DNA of 64,000 nt from an uncultured Steroidobacter sp. (GTDB lineage: Bacteria; Pseudomonadota; Gammaproteobacteria; Steroidobacterales; Steroidobacteraceae), in assembly GCA_937864115.1 (NCBI GenBank), contig CALMII010000038.1, positions 100,205-164,204 on the forward strand, read 5' to 3'. The position numbers and the translations under genes are program-made. The notes under the pieces were generated by a model, which saw only the letters and a list, made by a program, of their open reading frames with translations, ran no database searches and was not told the origin of the DNA. Position 1 is the stretch's first letter; each line of letters opens with the position of its first letter. Shown here one piece after another: positions 56,776-64,000 of this stretch.

Positions 56776-59439
56776 TCAATTGCCGAAGCGGTACTGCAAT
56801 TCGAGGCCGTACTCGCGCGGCGGCAGGAAGTTGTAGGTCTTGAAGTACGCCTGACCGGCTGCACCCGTGAGCCCCGTCCGCAGACGGCTCAGGCCGGCGC
56901 TGTCCGCAGCATCCTCGTTGGTCAGGTTGCTGCCGTACAGGATCACCGTGTAGCGATCCTGGGCATCGGTCCACAGCAGGCGCGCGCCGATCGTGTCGAA
57001 GCTCGGCACGATGGCTGGTTCGGTTTCGAACACGTCGGAATACTGCTCGTCGCGCCACACATAGCTCACGGAGGCAATGAGGTTGCCGGGCTTGAACTCG
57101 AAGGTGTAGTTCGCATTGGCCGCCACTTTATGCGCCGGCGAGTTCGCCAGCGAATTACCCGACAGATCCTGCGTCCAGCGCGGCAGACCGGTGAAGCTGT
57201 CGACCTGACCGGGGATCTGCTCGTGGCGGTTCGCATTCGGCAGCAACGCGGCCGGGTCATCCGGATTCTGGAAACCGCGACCTTCCTGGGTCAGACCTTC
57301 CTTGATCTCGGTATCGAGCCAGCCGTAGCTCAGGTAGAGACTGAGATGATCGGTCGCCGCATAGTTGGCTTCGAGTTCGATGCCGCGGCTCTCACCCTTC
57401 GGGAGATTGATGAAGCTGCTGAGGATCGTGCAGGTGTTGAGATCGTCAGGATTCGAGCAGCGGCCGAGCACCGGCAGCGGCAACTGGATGTCGCGGTAGT
57501 CGTACAGGAATGCCGATGAGGTGATCTGCAGACGGTTGAAGAGCGTCGTCTTCCAGCCGATCTCGTAGGAGTTGACCGTTTCGTTGTCGACCATCGGCGG
57601 GTTGTAGTTGAAGCCCGCATTGAAGCCGCCAGGGCGATAGCCGCGAGCCGCGCGCGCATAGATCAGGTTGTCCGGGTTCGGTTTGAAGTCGATACCGACC
57701 GAACCGGTCAGCTCGTTCCATTCACCATGGAAATCGCGCTTGCGATAACCGTCGGCAGGATCGATGCCGTGATCCGCCACGACGCCAGGCTGCAGCGGAC
57801 TGCCATCGTAGTCGGGCGTGACATCGAGAGCCATCGGCACGCCCAGTCCACCGCCGGCCAGAATCGGCGCCAACCCCGCGCTGACGCTGTTGCCGATGTA
57901 ACGGAACGCCTCGGAAACGTCCTTCTCGTCTTCGTTGTAGCGCAGGCCGAGCGTCGCCTTCCACTGATCGGTGAACTCGTAGTCGATCTGCCCGAACGCC
58001 GCGCGACTGATGGTTTCGCCATCGAACAGACCGCGCACGGAGGCGAATGGCGAATCGCTCGGCTGCACCGGCACCGGCGTGCTGCCAACGAACCGGACGG
58101 GATTGTTCAGCTCGGGATATCCCGGATAGGTCGTCGTCGCCGGCTCCTGGTTGTAATCCTCGTTCGACTGATAGAGACCGAAGATCCAGCTTAACTTCGA
58201 ATCAGTCGTGGAAGTGAAGGTCAGCTCGTTGCTGTACCACTCGCGCTGCTCCATGTAGAGGTTGGTGCCGCCAGGGCTCACCGTCCGCCGGAACGTCGGT
58301 CGCGTCGCGGGCGCCGGCAGCGTCATCTGCAGGACGTCCGTGCCGTCGACATCCGTCAACTGCGTATAGCGATAGGCTTGGTGACCTCCGATCCACTTGA
58401 TGTCGACCGGGCCGGTGTGCCACGTCAGATGCGCGGTATAGCTGTGATGGTTGTCGAGCTTCTGCCGGCTGTGAAAGTCGTTCGTGAACTTGTGGTAGTT
58501 GTCATCCGAGAGAAAAGCCGGATTGTTCGGCACGTCTCCCAGACGTACACCGTTCGAACCTGCGAACAGACCCCACGATGTCAGCGGCATCAGTGCACCG
58601 TCGATGCCGTACGCAGACGGCGCGCTGAGGTTGCCCGCATAGAACGGCGCCGTCGAAATGCCCGTGCGGCGTGACTCGTCGTAATCCGCATACGCGGCCT
58701 TCAGGAAGTACTCGACGTTGTCGCCCAGCTTGCCGTCCAGCAGCAGGTCGAAGATCTGGCGGTTGTTGGGCTGATCGCCTTCCGTATCACCGCGGGATAC
58801 GTTTTCGAAATAGCCTTCATCCTGGCTATAAACGCCGCCGTTTACGCGCACACGCAGTGCCTCGCCGATCAGGGGACCGGACACGGTCATCTCGCCGCCG
58901 TAGCGACGATAGTTGCCGGCAAAGGCGCCGATCTCGGTTTCGAAGTGGTCCGTCGGACGCTTGGAAATCGTGTTGAAGGCGCCGGCGATCGAGCCGCGAC
59001 CGGACAGCGCGCCCTGCGGACCGCGCAGGATTTCCGTGCGTTCGATGAAGATCGGCCGGCGCTGCGCGTCCTGCACGCTGCTGGTGTAGATGCCGTCGAA
59101 GTAGTTGGCGACGGGGCTGTCGAGAGAGAAGAAGTTCGACTGGCGCGCGATGCCGCGGATCGAGGGCCGGTCGGTAGCCATGTTGAACGACACGCCGGGC
59201 GCGAAGTTCACCATGTCCTGAATACTCATGATGCCCATCTGTTCGCGCTGCTTGTCGCCATAGGCAGTAATGGACAGCGGCACTTCCAGCACGCTCTCCG
59301 AGCGGCGCTCTGCCGTCACGATGACTTCTTCCAGCAGCGTGCGCGATGGCTGCTGGTCCTGCGCCAGGGCGCCATCGACAGCGGCAATCGAAACACCCAC
59401 GCAGGCAAGAACACGAACGCAGTCGAGCTTCGTCTTCAC
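56776..59439 (-). CDS. TonB-dependent outer-membrane receptor
   Basis: An 887-residue receptor. Signal peptide (ends near GALAQ), TonB-box-like LEEVIVTAERR at about 35, plug domain about 50-160 (MVNFAPGVSFNMATDRPSIRGI, ERTEILRGPQGALSGRGSIAG) and a 22-strand barrel to the end (FKTYNFLPPREYGLELQYRFG). It is of the Proteobacterial CirA/FecA-like general type common in catabolic lineages; the ligand is unknown. Start is GTG at 59439 after a GGGGG site. Convergent with glpD. Confidence 0.94.
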   Translation of the reverse strand: MKTKLDCVRVLACVGVSIAAVDGALAQDQQPSRTLLEEVIVTAERRSESVLEVPLSITAYGDKQREQMGIMSIQDMVNFAPGVSFNMATDRPSIRGIARQSNFFSLDSPVANYFDGIYTSSVQDAQRRPIFIERTEILRGPQGALSGRGSIAGAFNTISKRPTDHFETEIGAFAGNYRRYGGEMTVSGPLIGEALRVRVNGGVYSQDEGYFENVSRGDTEGDQPNNRQIFDLLLDGKLGDNVEYFLKAAYADYDESRRTGISTAPFYAGNLSAPSAYGIDGALMPLTSWGLFAGSNGVRLGDVPNNPAFLSDDNYHKFTNDFHSRQKLDNHHSYTAHLTWHTGPVDIKWIGGHQAYRYTQLTDVDGTDVLQMTLPAPATRPTFRRTVSPGGTNLYMEQREWYSNELTFTSTTDSKLSWIFGLYQSNEDYNQEPATTTYPGYPELNNPVRFVGSTPVPVQPSDSPFASVRGLFDGETISRAAFGQIDYEFTDQWKATLGLRYNEDEKDVSEAFRYIGNSVSAGLAPILAGGGLGVPMALDVTPDYDGSPLQPGVVADHGIDPADGYRKRDFHGEWNELTGSVGIDFKPNPDNLIYARAARGYRPGGFNAGFNYNPPMVDNETVNSYEIGWKTTLFNRLQITSSAFLYDYRDIQLPLPVLGRCSNPDDLNTCTILSSFINLPKGESRGIELEANYAATDHLSLYLSYGWLDTEIKEGLTQEGRGFQNPDDPAALLPNANRHEQIPGQVDSFTGLPRWTQDLSGNSLANSPAHKVAANANYTFEFKPGNLIASVSYVWRDEQYSDVFETEPAIVPSFDTIGARLLWTDAQDRYTVILYGSNLTNEDAADSAGLSRLRTGLTGAAGQAYFKTYNFLPPREYGLELQYRFGN

Positions 59440-59791
59440 TTTGAACCCCCGTTCGGGCCGAGCGCGGACCCGTTCTATTTGAATTTGGTAATCGCAGTAC
59501 GCTCAGTAACGAACGGATAGTATGAAGACGGATGCGCAATGGCAACGGGCCGATGAAATCGCCTACGATCGCGAATCTGGCTGATTTTCCCGAATCATCA
59601 TGCGTATTTGCCGCGTTTGCGGCACAAACGATGCCGCCGGGCTTACACTTTTTGACAAAGCAACCAGCCTCATTCATTCCGAACTCTCGGTATGCGATGC
59701 AGTAGCGTCATCGTCGACCGGGAGCCGCACTGTTCCGAACAGCAGGCCTATCGATGGCAGAATCGATGCCCTCTTTTCGAAGGGCGACCGC
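59440..59791. other. Intergenic region between TonB receptor and kbl
   Basis: A 352-base divergent gap with no supportable gene. It holds the receptor promoter candidate (59517-59545), a 16-base palindrome TGCCGC-GTTT-GCGGCA at 59609-59624, and a TTGACA box at 59652-59657 on the plus strand without a clear -10. A short open frame upstream of kbl has Cys pairs but no family likeness. Confidence 0.6.
59517..59545 (-). promoter_or_regulatory. Putative sigma70 promoter of the TonB receptor gene
   Basis: On the minus strand: TTGCCA (-35, five of six), 17-base spacer, TACTAT (-10, four of six), about 78 bases before the GTG start. Confidence 0.45.
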
Positions 59792-60982
59792 ATGAAACGC
59801 GACTTCCTTGATCGACTGGCGCGCGATACCGAGCAGTTGCGCACCGAGGGACTGTTCAAGCCCGAACGGGTTCTGAGTTCGCCACAACAGGCGGTGATCC
59901 GGGTCAGCGACGGATCGGAAGTCATCAACCTGTGCGCCAACAACTACCTGGGCCTGGCCAATCACGCCGCGGTCCGCGAAGCGACCCGCCTGGCCCTGGA
60001 CCGCTACGGCTACGGCATGGCTTCGGTGCGCTTCATCTGCGGCACCCACGCCATCCACAAGGACCTCGAAGCGCGCCTCAGCGTCTTTCTCGGCACGCAG
60101 GACACGATCCTGTATTCCTCATGCTTCGACGCGAACGGCGGGCTGTTCGAAACGCTGCTCGACGAACAGGACGCCGTCATCAGCGATGCGCTGAATCACG
60201 CCAGCATCATCGACGGCATCCGCCTGTGCAAAGCGAAACGCCTGCGTTATGCGAACAACGATCTCGACGAACTGGAGACGCGCCTGCAGGAGGCGGACGG
60301 CTGCCGCGTCAAACTGATCGCCACCGACGGCGTGTTTTCCATGGACGGCGTGATCGCGCGACTGAAGGAAATCTGCGACCTGGCCGACCGTTACGGCGCA
60401 CTCGTGATGGTGGACGACTCGCACGCGACCGGCTTCATCGGCGCGCGCGGCCGCGGCACGCACGAATTACGCGAGGTCATGGATCGCATCGACATCCTGA
60501 CCGGCACGCTCGGCAAGGCGCTCGGCGGCGCGAGCGGCGGCTATACGTCGGGGCGCAAGGAAATCATCGACTGGCTGCGCCAGCGCTCACGACCCTACCT
60601 GTTCTCGAACAGCATCCCGCCCTTCATCGCCGCGGCCAGTCTCCGCGTCCTCGACCTGCTGGAAGCCGACACGCAGTTGAAAACGCAACTGCGGGAGAAC
60701 AGCGCCCATTTCCGCCAGGGCATGACGGCCGCGGGATTCACGCTCGTCGCCGGCGAACATCCCATCATTCCGGTCATGCTGGGCGATGCCAGGCTGGCTT
60801 CCGACTTCGCGCAGCGCCTGCTGGCGCACGGTGTATACGTCATCGGCTTCTCCTTCCCCGTGGTTGCCCACGGCAAGGCACGCATCCGCACACAGATGTC
60901 CGCCGTCCACACGAAGGCGCATCTGGACATGGCCGTTGCGGCGTTCACGGCGGTCGGCCGCGAGCTCGGCGTGGTGCGCTGA
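59792..60982 (+). CDS. kbl: Glycine C-acetyltransferase (2-amino-3-ketobutyrate CoA ligase)
   Basis: A 396-residue PLP enzyme that splits 2-amino-3-ketobutyrate with CoA into glycine and acetyl-CoA. N-terminal INLCANNYLGLANH, YGMASVRFICGTHAIHKDLE, VDDSHATGF and PLP lysine in GTLGKALGGASGGY are standard. It works with the tdh gene 195 bases downstream in threonine degradation. The ATG at 59792 follows an AAGG site and gives the normal length. Confidence 0.97.
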   Translation: MKRDFLDRLARDTEQLRTEGLFKPERVLSSPQQAVIRVSDGSEVINLCANNYLGLANHAAVREATRLALDRYGYGMASVRFICGTHAIHKDLEARLSVFLGTQDTILYSSCFDANGGLFETLLDEQDAVISDALNHASIIDGIRLCKAKRLRYANNDLDELETRLQEADGCRVKLIATDGVFSMDGVIARLKEICDLADRYGALVMVDDSHATGFIGARGRGTHELREVMDRIDILTGTLGKALGGASGGYTSGRKEIIDWLRQRSRPYLFSNSIPPFIAAASLRVLDLLEADTQLKTQLRENSAHFRQGMTAAGFTLVAGEHPIIPVMLGDARLASDFAQRLLAHGVYVIGFSFPVVAHGKARIRTQMSAVHTKAHLDMAVAAFTAVGRELGVVR

Positions 60983-60998
60983 AGCCGCCTCTCCTCTT

Positions 60999-61098
60999 CT
61001 GTAGGTCAGGCTTCAGCCTGACTGTTTTCAGGCCGGCTAAAGCCGGTCCCACAGGCAGAGCAAGTCCTTGAGTCATTGGGCTATGGCCGGCCCCACAG
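60999..61098. repeat. Family A REP-like element with an extra half
   Basis: Full element at 60999-61054 (GTCAGGCTTCAGCCTGAC, spacer TGTTTTCA, GGCCGGCTAAAGCCGGTC), then a detached GGCCGGCCCCACAG at 61085-61098 preceded by CATTGGGCTAT, similar to the CCAATGG extension at 38725. Between kbl and tdh. Confidence 0.87.
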
Positions 61099-61176
61099 CG
61101 GAGGCTACCTCTATTGAATACAGCATCGCCGCAGTAGGCTGGCGACCCATCTCCCACCCTTCCCCGACTCATCTCC

Positions 61177-62217
61177 ATGCACGCCCTCGTCAAAGCCCAC
61201 GCTGCGCCCGGCATCGAACTGCAGGACATTCCGCAGCCCACGGTCGGTCCGAACGACGTGATGATCCGCGTCAAGCGCACCGCCATCTGCGGCACCGACA
61301 TGCATATCTACCACTGGGACGGCTGGGCCCAGCGGACCATTCCGGTGCCGATGGCCGTGGGGCATGAGTACTGCGGCGAGATCGTCGAGATCGGCAGCGA
61401 GGTTGCCGGCTTCAGCAAAGGCGATCGCGTCTCGGGCGAAGGTCACATCACCTGCGGTCACTGCCGCAACTGCCGCGCCGGACGCCGGCACCTGTGCCGC
61501 AACACCGTCGGCGTCGGCGTGAATCGTCCCGGCTGCTTCGCCGAGTACGTCGTCATTCCCGCGTTCAACGCGTTCAAGCTGCCGGACGCGATCGACGATG
61601 AGATCGCAGCCATCCTCGACCCGCTCGGCAATGCCGTGCACACCGCCCTCGCCTTCGACGTGGTCGGCGAGGACGTGCTGATCACCGGCGCCGGCCCGAT
61701 CGGCATCATGGCCGCCGCCATCGTGCGCTTCGTCGGCGCACGCCACGTCGTCATCACCGACGTGAACGACTATCGCCTCGATCTGGCGCGCAGGATGGGT
61801 GCGACGCTCGCGCTGAACGTGACGCGCGATTCGCTCGACGATGCGATGAAACAGCTCGGCATGCAGGAAGGCTTCGACGTCGGCCTGGAGATGTCAGGCA
61901 ATGCCACCGCCTTCCGTGACCTGCTGCGCACGATGCATCACGGCGGCAGCGTCGCTCTCCTCGGCCTGCCGCCGGCCGACGTCGCCATCGACTGGAACGA
62001 AGTGATCCTGAAAGGCCTCACTCTCAAAGGCATCTACGGCCGCCAGATGTTCGAGACCTGGTACAAGATGGCCGCCATCCTGCAATCGGGCCTGAACATC
62101 CGCCCGATCATCACTCACCGCGTGCCGTACACCGAGTATCAGCGCGCCTTCGAGATCATGGGCAAGGGACAGTCGGGGAAGGTGGTGATGGATTGGGAAG
62201 AGAGCGGGAGAAAATAG
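61177..62217 (+). CDS. tdh: L-threonine 3-dehydrogenase
   Basis: A 346-residue zinc-dependent medium-chain dehydrogenase oxidising threonine to 2-amino-3-ketobutyrate with NAD. Catalytic zinc motifs CGTDMHIYHWD and GHEYCGEIVEIG, four structural-zinc cysteines in CGHCRNCRAGRRHLC, and NAD motif ITGAGPIGIMAA are complete. Its product is the Kbl substrate. The TAG stop begins a family C repeat. Confidence 0.97.
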   Translation: MHALVKAHAAPGIELQDIPQPTVGPNDVMIRVKRTAICGTDMHIYHWDGWAQRTIPVPMAVGHEYCGEIVEIGSEVAGFSKGDRVSGEGHITCGHCRNCRAGRRHLCRNTVGVGVNRPGCFAEYVVIPAFNAFKLPDAIDDEIAAILDPLGNAVHTALAFDVVGEDVLITGAGPIGIMAAAIVRFVGARHVVITDVNDYRLDLARRMGATLALNVTRDSLDDAMKQLGMQEGFDVGLEMSGNATAFRDLLRTMHHGGSVALLGLPPADVAIDWNEVILKGLTLKGIYGRQMFETWYKMAAILQSGLNIRPIITHRVPYTEYQRAFEIMGKGQSGKVVMDWEESGRK

Positions 62218-62313
62218 CCGCAAAAAGGCGCAAAAAGAACGCAAGGGACGGAATACGGAGCGGATGGCCTCCGGCTTTCTTTGACTTGCGTGCTTTGCGC
62301 TTTTTTGCGGCCA
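62215..62313. repeat. Family C inverted repeat (tdh-sppA)
   Basis: TAGCCGCAAAAAGGCGCAAA on the left, GCGCTTTTTTGCGGCCAA on the right, with further pairing of GAACGCAAGG and CTTGCGTGC. Contains the tdh stop; lies between convergent genes. Confidence 0.88.
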
Positions 62314-62323
62314 ATCTCCTCTC

Positions 62324-64000
62324 TCAGTTCACCGAACACGGACAGTAGTAGTACACCTGCGTCGGATCGCTGAACCGCGCCAGCCGCGCCAGTTCCATTT
62401 CGATCGGCGACAGCATCTTGCGCGCCGACAGCAGCAGTTCGTTCTTCGGCACGAGTGACGAGGTGATGCGCGCAGCGAGCGCCTGCGTCTGCATCGCCAG
62501 CGCCTGACGCCAGCCGAGCGGCGGTTCGATGTACTCCACCTTGTAGCTGTCCTTGTCGAGACCGGCGCGTTCGGCGGCCGCATTGAGCGCATCGCGATAG
62601 GAACCGAGCTTGTCGACGAGGCCGATGCGTTCGGCGTCGTTGCCGGCCCAGACGCGGCCCTGGGCGATGCCGTCGATTTCCTCGATGGGCTTTTCGCGGG
62701 CGGCGGCGACGTGGCCGATGAACGTGCCATAGGCATGTTCGACGGACAACTGCAGGATTTCCTTTGCTTCGTCCTTGAGCGTGCGTTCGACGCTCAGCGC
62801 GCCGGCGAGCGGTGTCGTGCCGACACCGTCGGTCGACACGCCGATCTTTTCCAGCGTGCGCTGGAAGGTGGGAATCACGGCAAACACGCCGATGGAGCCG
62901 GTGAGCGTCGCCGGGTGCGCCCAGATCTCGTCGGCATCCATCGCGATGTAGTAACCGCCGGACGCGGCCATGCTGCTCATCGATGCGATCACCGGCTTGC
63001 CCGCATCGCGCAGCGCGTCGATTTCGCGACGGATGACTTCGGAGGCGAGCATGCTGCCGCCGGGACTGTCGATGCGCAGCACGACCGCCTTGATCGAATC
63101 GTCGTAGCGGGCCTGGCGCAGCAACCGCACGGCGGAGTCCGATCCGATCGTGCCCGGCGGCTGTTCGCCGTCGAGGATTTCGCCCGAAGCGACCACGACG
63201 CCGATGCGATCGCCTTCGATCCGCAACGCATGCGCTGCGCGCACGGCGCTGAGGTAGTCCCAGTGTGCGATGCCCTGGTAGCCGTGATCGTCCTTGTCCT
63301 CGCCGACCAGCGTCTTGAGATATTCCTCGGCTTCGTGGCGCGACTTGAGTTCGGTGACGAGGCGACGCTCCATCGCGACCGCGGCCAGATCGCCATTGGC
63401 AGCGCGCGCTGCCGACGCCATCTCCCGGACGTAGGCGTCGATGGCATTCGCTTCGAGTCCGCGCGACTGCGTGACCGACGCCTGATATTGCGTCCACAGC
63501 GAATTGAGCCAGGCCAGGCTTTCCTCGCGCTCGCTCTCGGCCATGTCGCTGCGACTGAACTGATCGGTGTACGACTTGAACTTGCCGGCGCGGAAGATGT
63601 TCACGTCGACCGCAAGCTTGTCGATGGCGCCTTTAAGGAACGTGCGGAAATAGCCGAAGCCCTCGATGAGCACGAGCCCCTGCGGATCGAGAAAGATGTC
63701 ATCGGCGTTGGATGCCACGTAGTACTGCGCCTGGTCGTAGCCTTCGCCGATCGCGATGACGCGCTTGCCGGTGGCGCGGAAATCGCGCACGGCCGCGGCC
63801 ACCTCCTCCAGCTTGGCGATACCGCCGCCCTGCATGGAGCCGAGATCGAGCACCAGCGCCTTGATGCGATGATCCTTCTTGGCCGCTTCGATGGCGTCGA
63901 CGACATCGCGCACCAGCGTCTCCGCCCGGCCGGTGCCGTACGCCTCGGCGAGCGCGCGTTCGAGCGGATCGCCCGACAACTGCTCCACCAGTGCACCCTG
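62324..64000 (-). CDS. sppA: Signal peptide peptidase SppA, 67K type (N-terminus cut by window edge)
   Basis: At least 558 residues of a tandem SppA-type inner-membrane serine peptidase that clears remnant signal peptides. The catalytic Lys lies in FRAGKFKSYTDQFSR in the first repeat and the nucleophilic Ser in SMAASGGYYIAMDADEIWAHPATLTGS in the second. The frame is open through base 64000, so the start and membrane anchor lie outside; the apparent GTG at 63988 matches an internal residue of the family (EQLSGDP). Confidence 0.94.
   Translation of the reverse strand, partial: QGALVEQLSGDPLERALAEAYGTGRAETLVRDVVDAIEAAKKDHRIKALVLDLGSMQGGGIAKLEEVAAAVRDFRATGKRVIAIGEGYDQAQYYVASNADDIFLDPQGLVLIEGFGYFRTFLKGAIDKLAVDVNIFRAGKFKSYTDQFSRSDMAESEREESLAWLNSLWTQYQASVTQSRGLEANAIDAYVREMASAARAANGDLAAVAMERRLVTELKSRHEAEEYLKTLVGEDKDDHGYQGIAHWDYLSAVRAAHALRIEGDRIGVVVASGEILDGEQPPGTIGSDSAVRLLRQARYDDSIKAVVLRIDSPGGSMLASEVIRREIDALRDAGKPVIASMSSMAASGGYYIAMDADEIWAHPATLTGSIGVFAVIPTFQRTLEKIGVSTDGVGTTPLAGALSVERTLKDEAKEILQLSVEHAYGTFIGHVAAAREKPIEEIDGIAQGRVWAGNDAERIGLVDKLGSYRDALNAAAERAGLDKDSYKVEYIEPPLGWRQALAMQTQALAARITSSLVPKNELLLSARKMLSPIEMELARLARFSDPTQVYYYCPCSVN

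Overview
The window is GC-rich chromosomal DNA of a gammaproteobacterium. The evidence is the conserved order nrdR-ribD-ribBA-ribH-nusB-thiL-pgpA, a full mlaFEDCB operon, bepA, ettA and single-chain PurL. A large SusC-unrelated TonB receptor, paired acyl-CoA dehydrogenases and an isoquinoline-oxidoreductase-like pair suggest an aerobic, catabolically versatile lineage of the Nevskiales/Steroidobacter kind. That placement is inference from gene content only. I see no transposase, integrase, prophage, plasmid origin or CRISPR array. The only RNA gene seen is one tRNA-Ser(CGA).

Layout. 0-8 kb (minus strand): glyA, nrdR, riboflavin genes, nusB, thiL, pgpA and a Ser/Thr kinase with a C-terminal cyclic-nucleotide-binding domain. 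8-19 kb: histone-deacetylase-like hydrolase, ettA, histidine ammonia-lyase, a membrane protein, purL, DUF1820 and an orphan T6SS-type FHA protein. 19-27 kb: an envelope-maintenance block (mltF, bepA, mlaA, mlaFEDCB) with tRNA-Ser inside it. 27-34 kb: a SUF iron-sulfur operon (Rrf2 regulator, sufBCDS, sufU, sufT, Rieske ferredoxin, SixA-like phosphatase). 34-45 kb: putA, a thioredoxin-TPR protein, a K+ channel, a DUF3187 protein, and a tight four-gene membrane/oxidase operon. 45-50 kb: MOSC protein, a small acidic protein, and an operon of an APH-type kinase with two unlike acyl-CoA dehydrogenases. 50-55 kb: XdhC convergent with a two-subunit molybdenum hydroxylase, then Hsp15. 55-64 kb: glpD, a TonB-dependent receptor, kbl-tdh (threonine degradation), and sppA cut by the window edge.

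The most unusual signal is not a gene. At least six families of intergenic imperfect palindromes recur throughout. Family A is a two-stem REP-like element (nine sites). B is a TTTCACACGGAG element. C is GCCGCAAAAAGGCGC. D is a CCTCCGCG..CGGGGGAGG element. E is made of GTGACG units. F is made of TGGCCAG units. They sit mostly at gene 3' ends, supply the stop codon of at least eight genes, and are nested inside one another in several combinations (A in D, D in A, D in C), which implies that they moved into each other.
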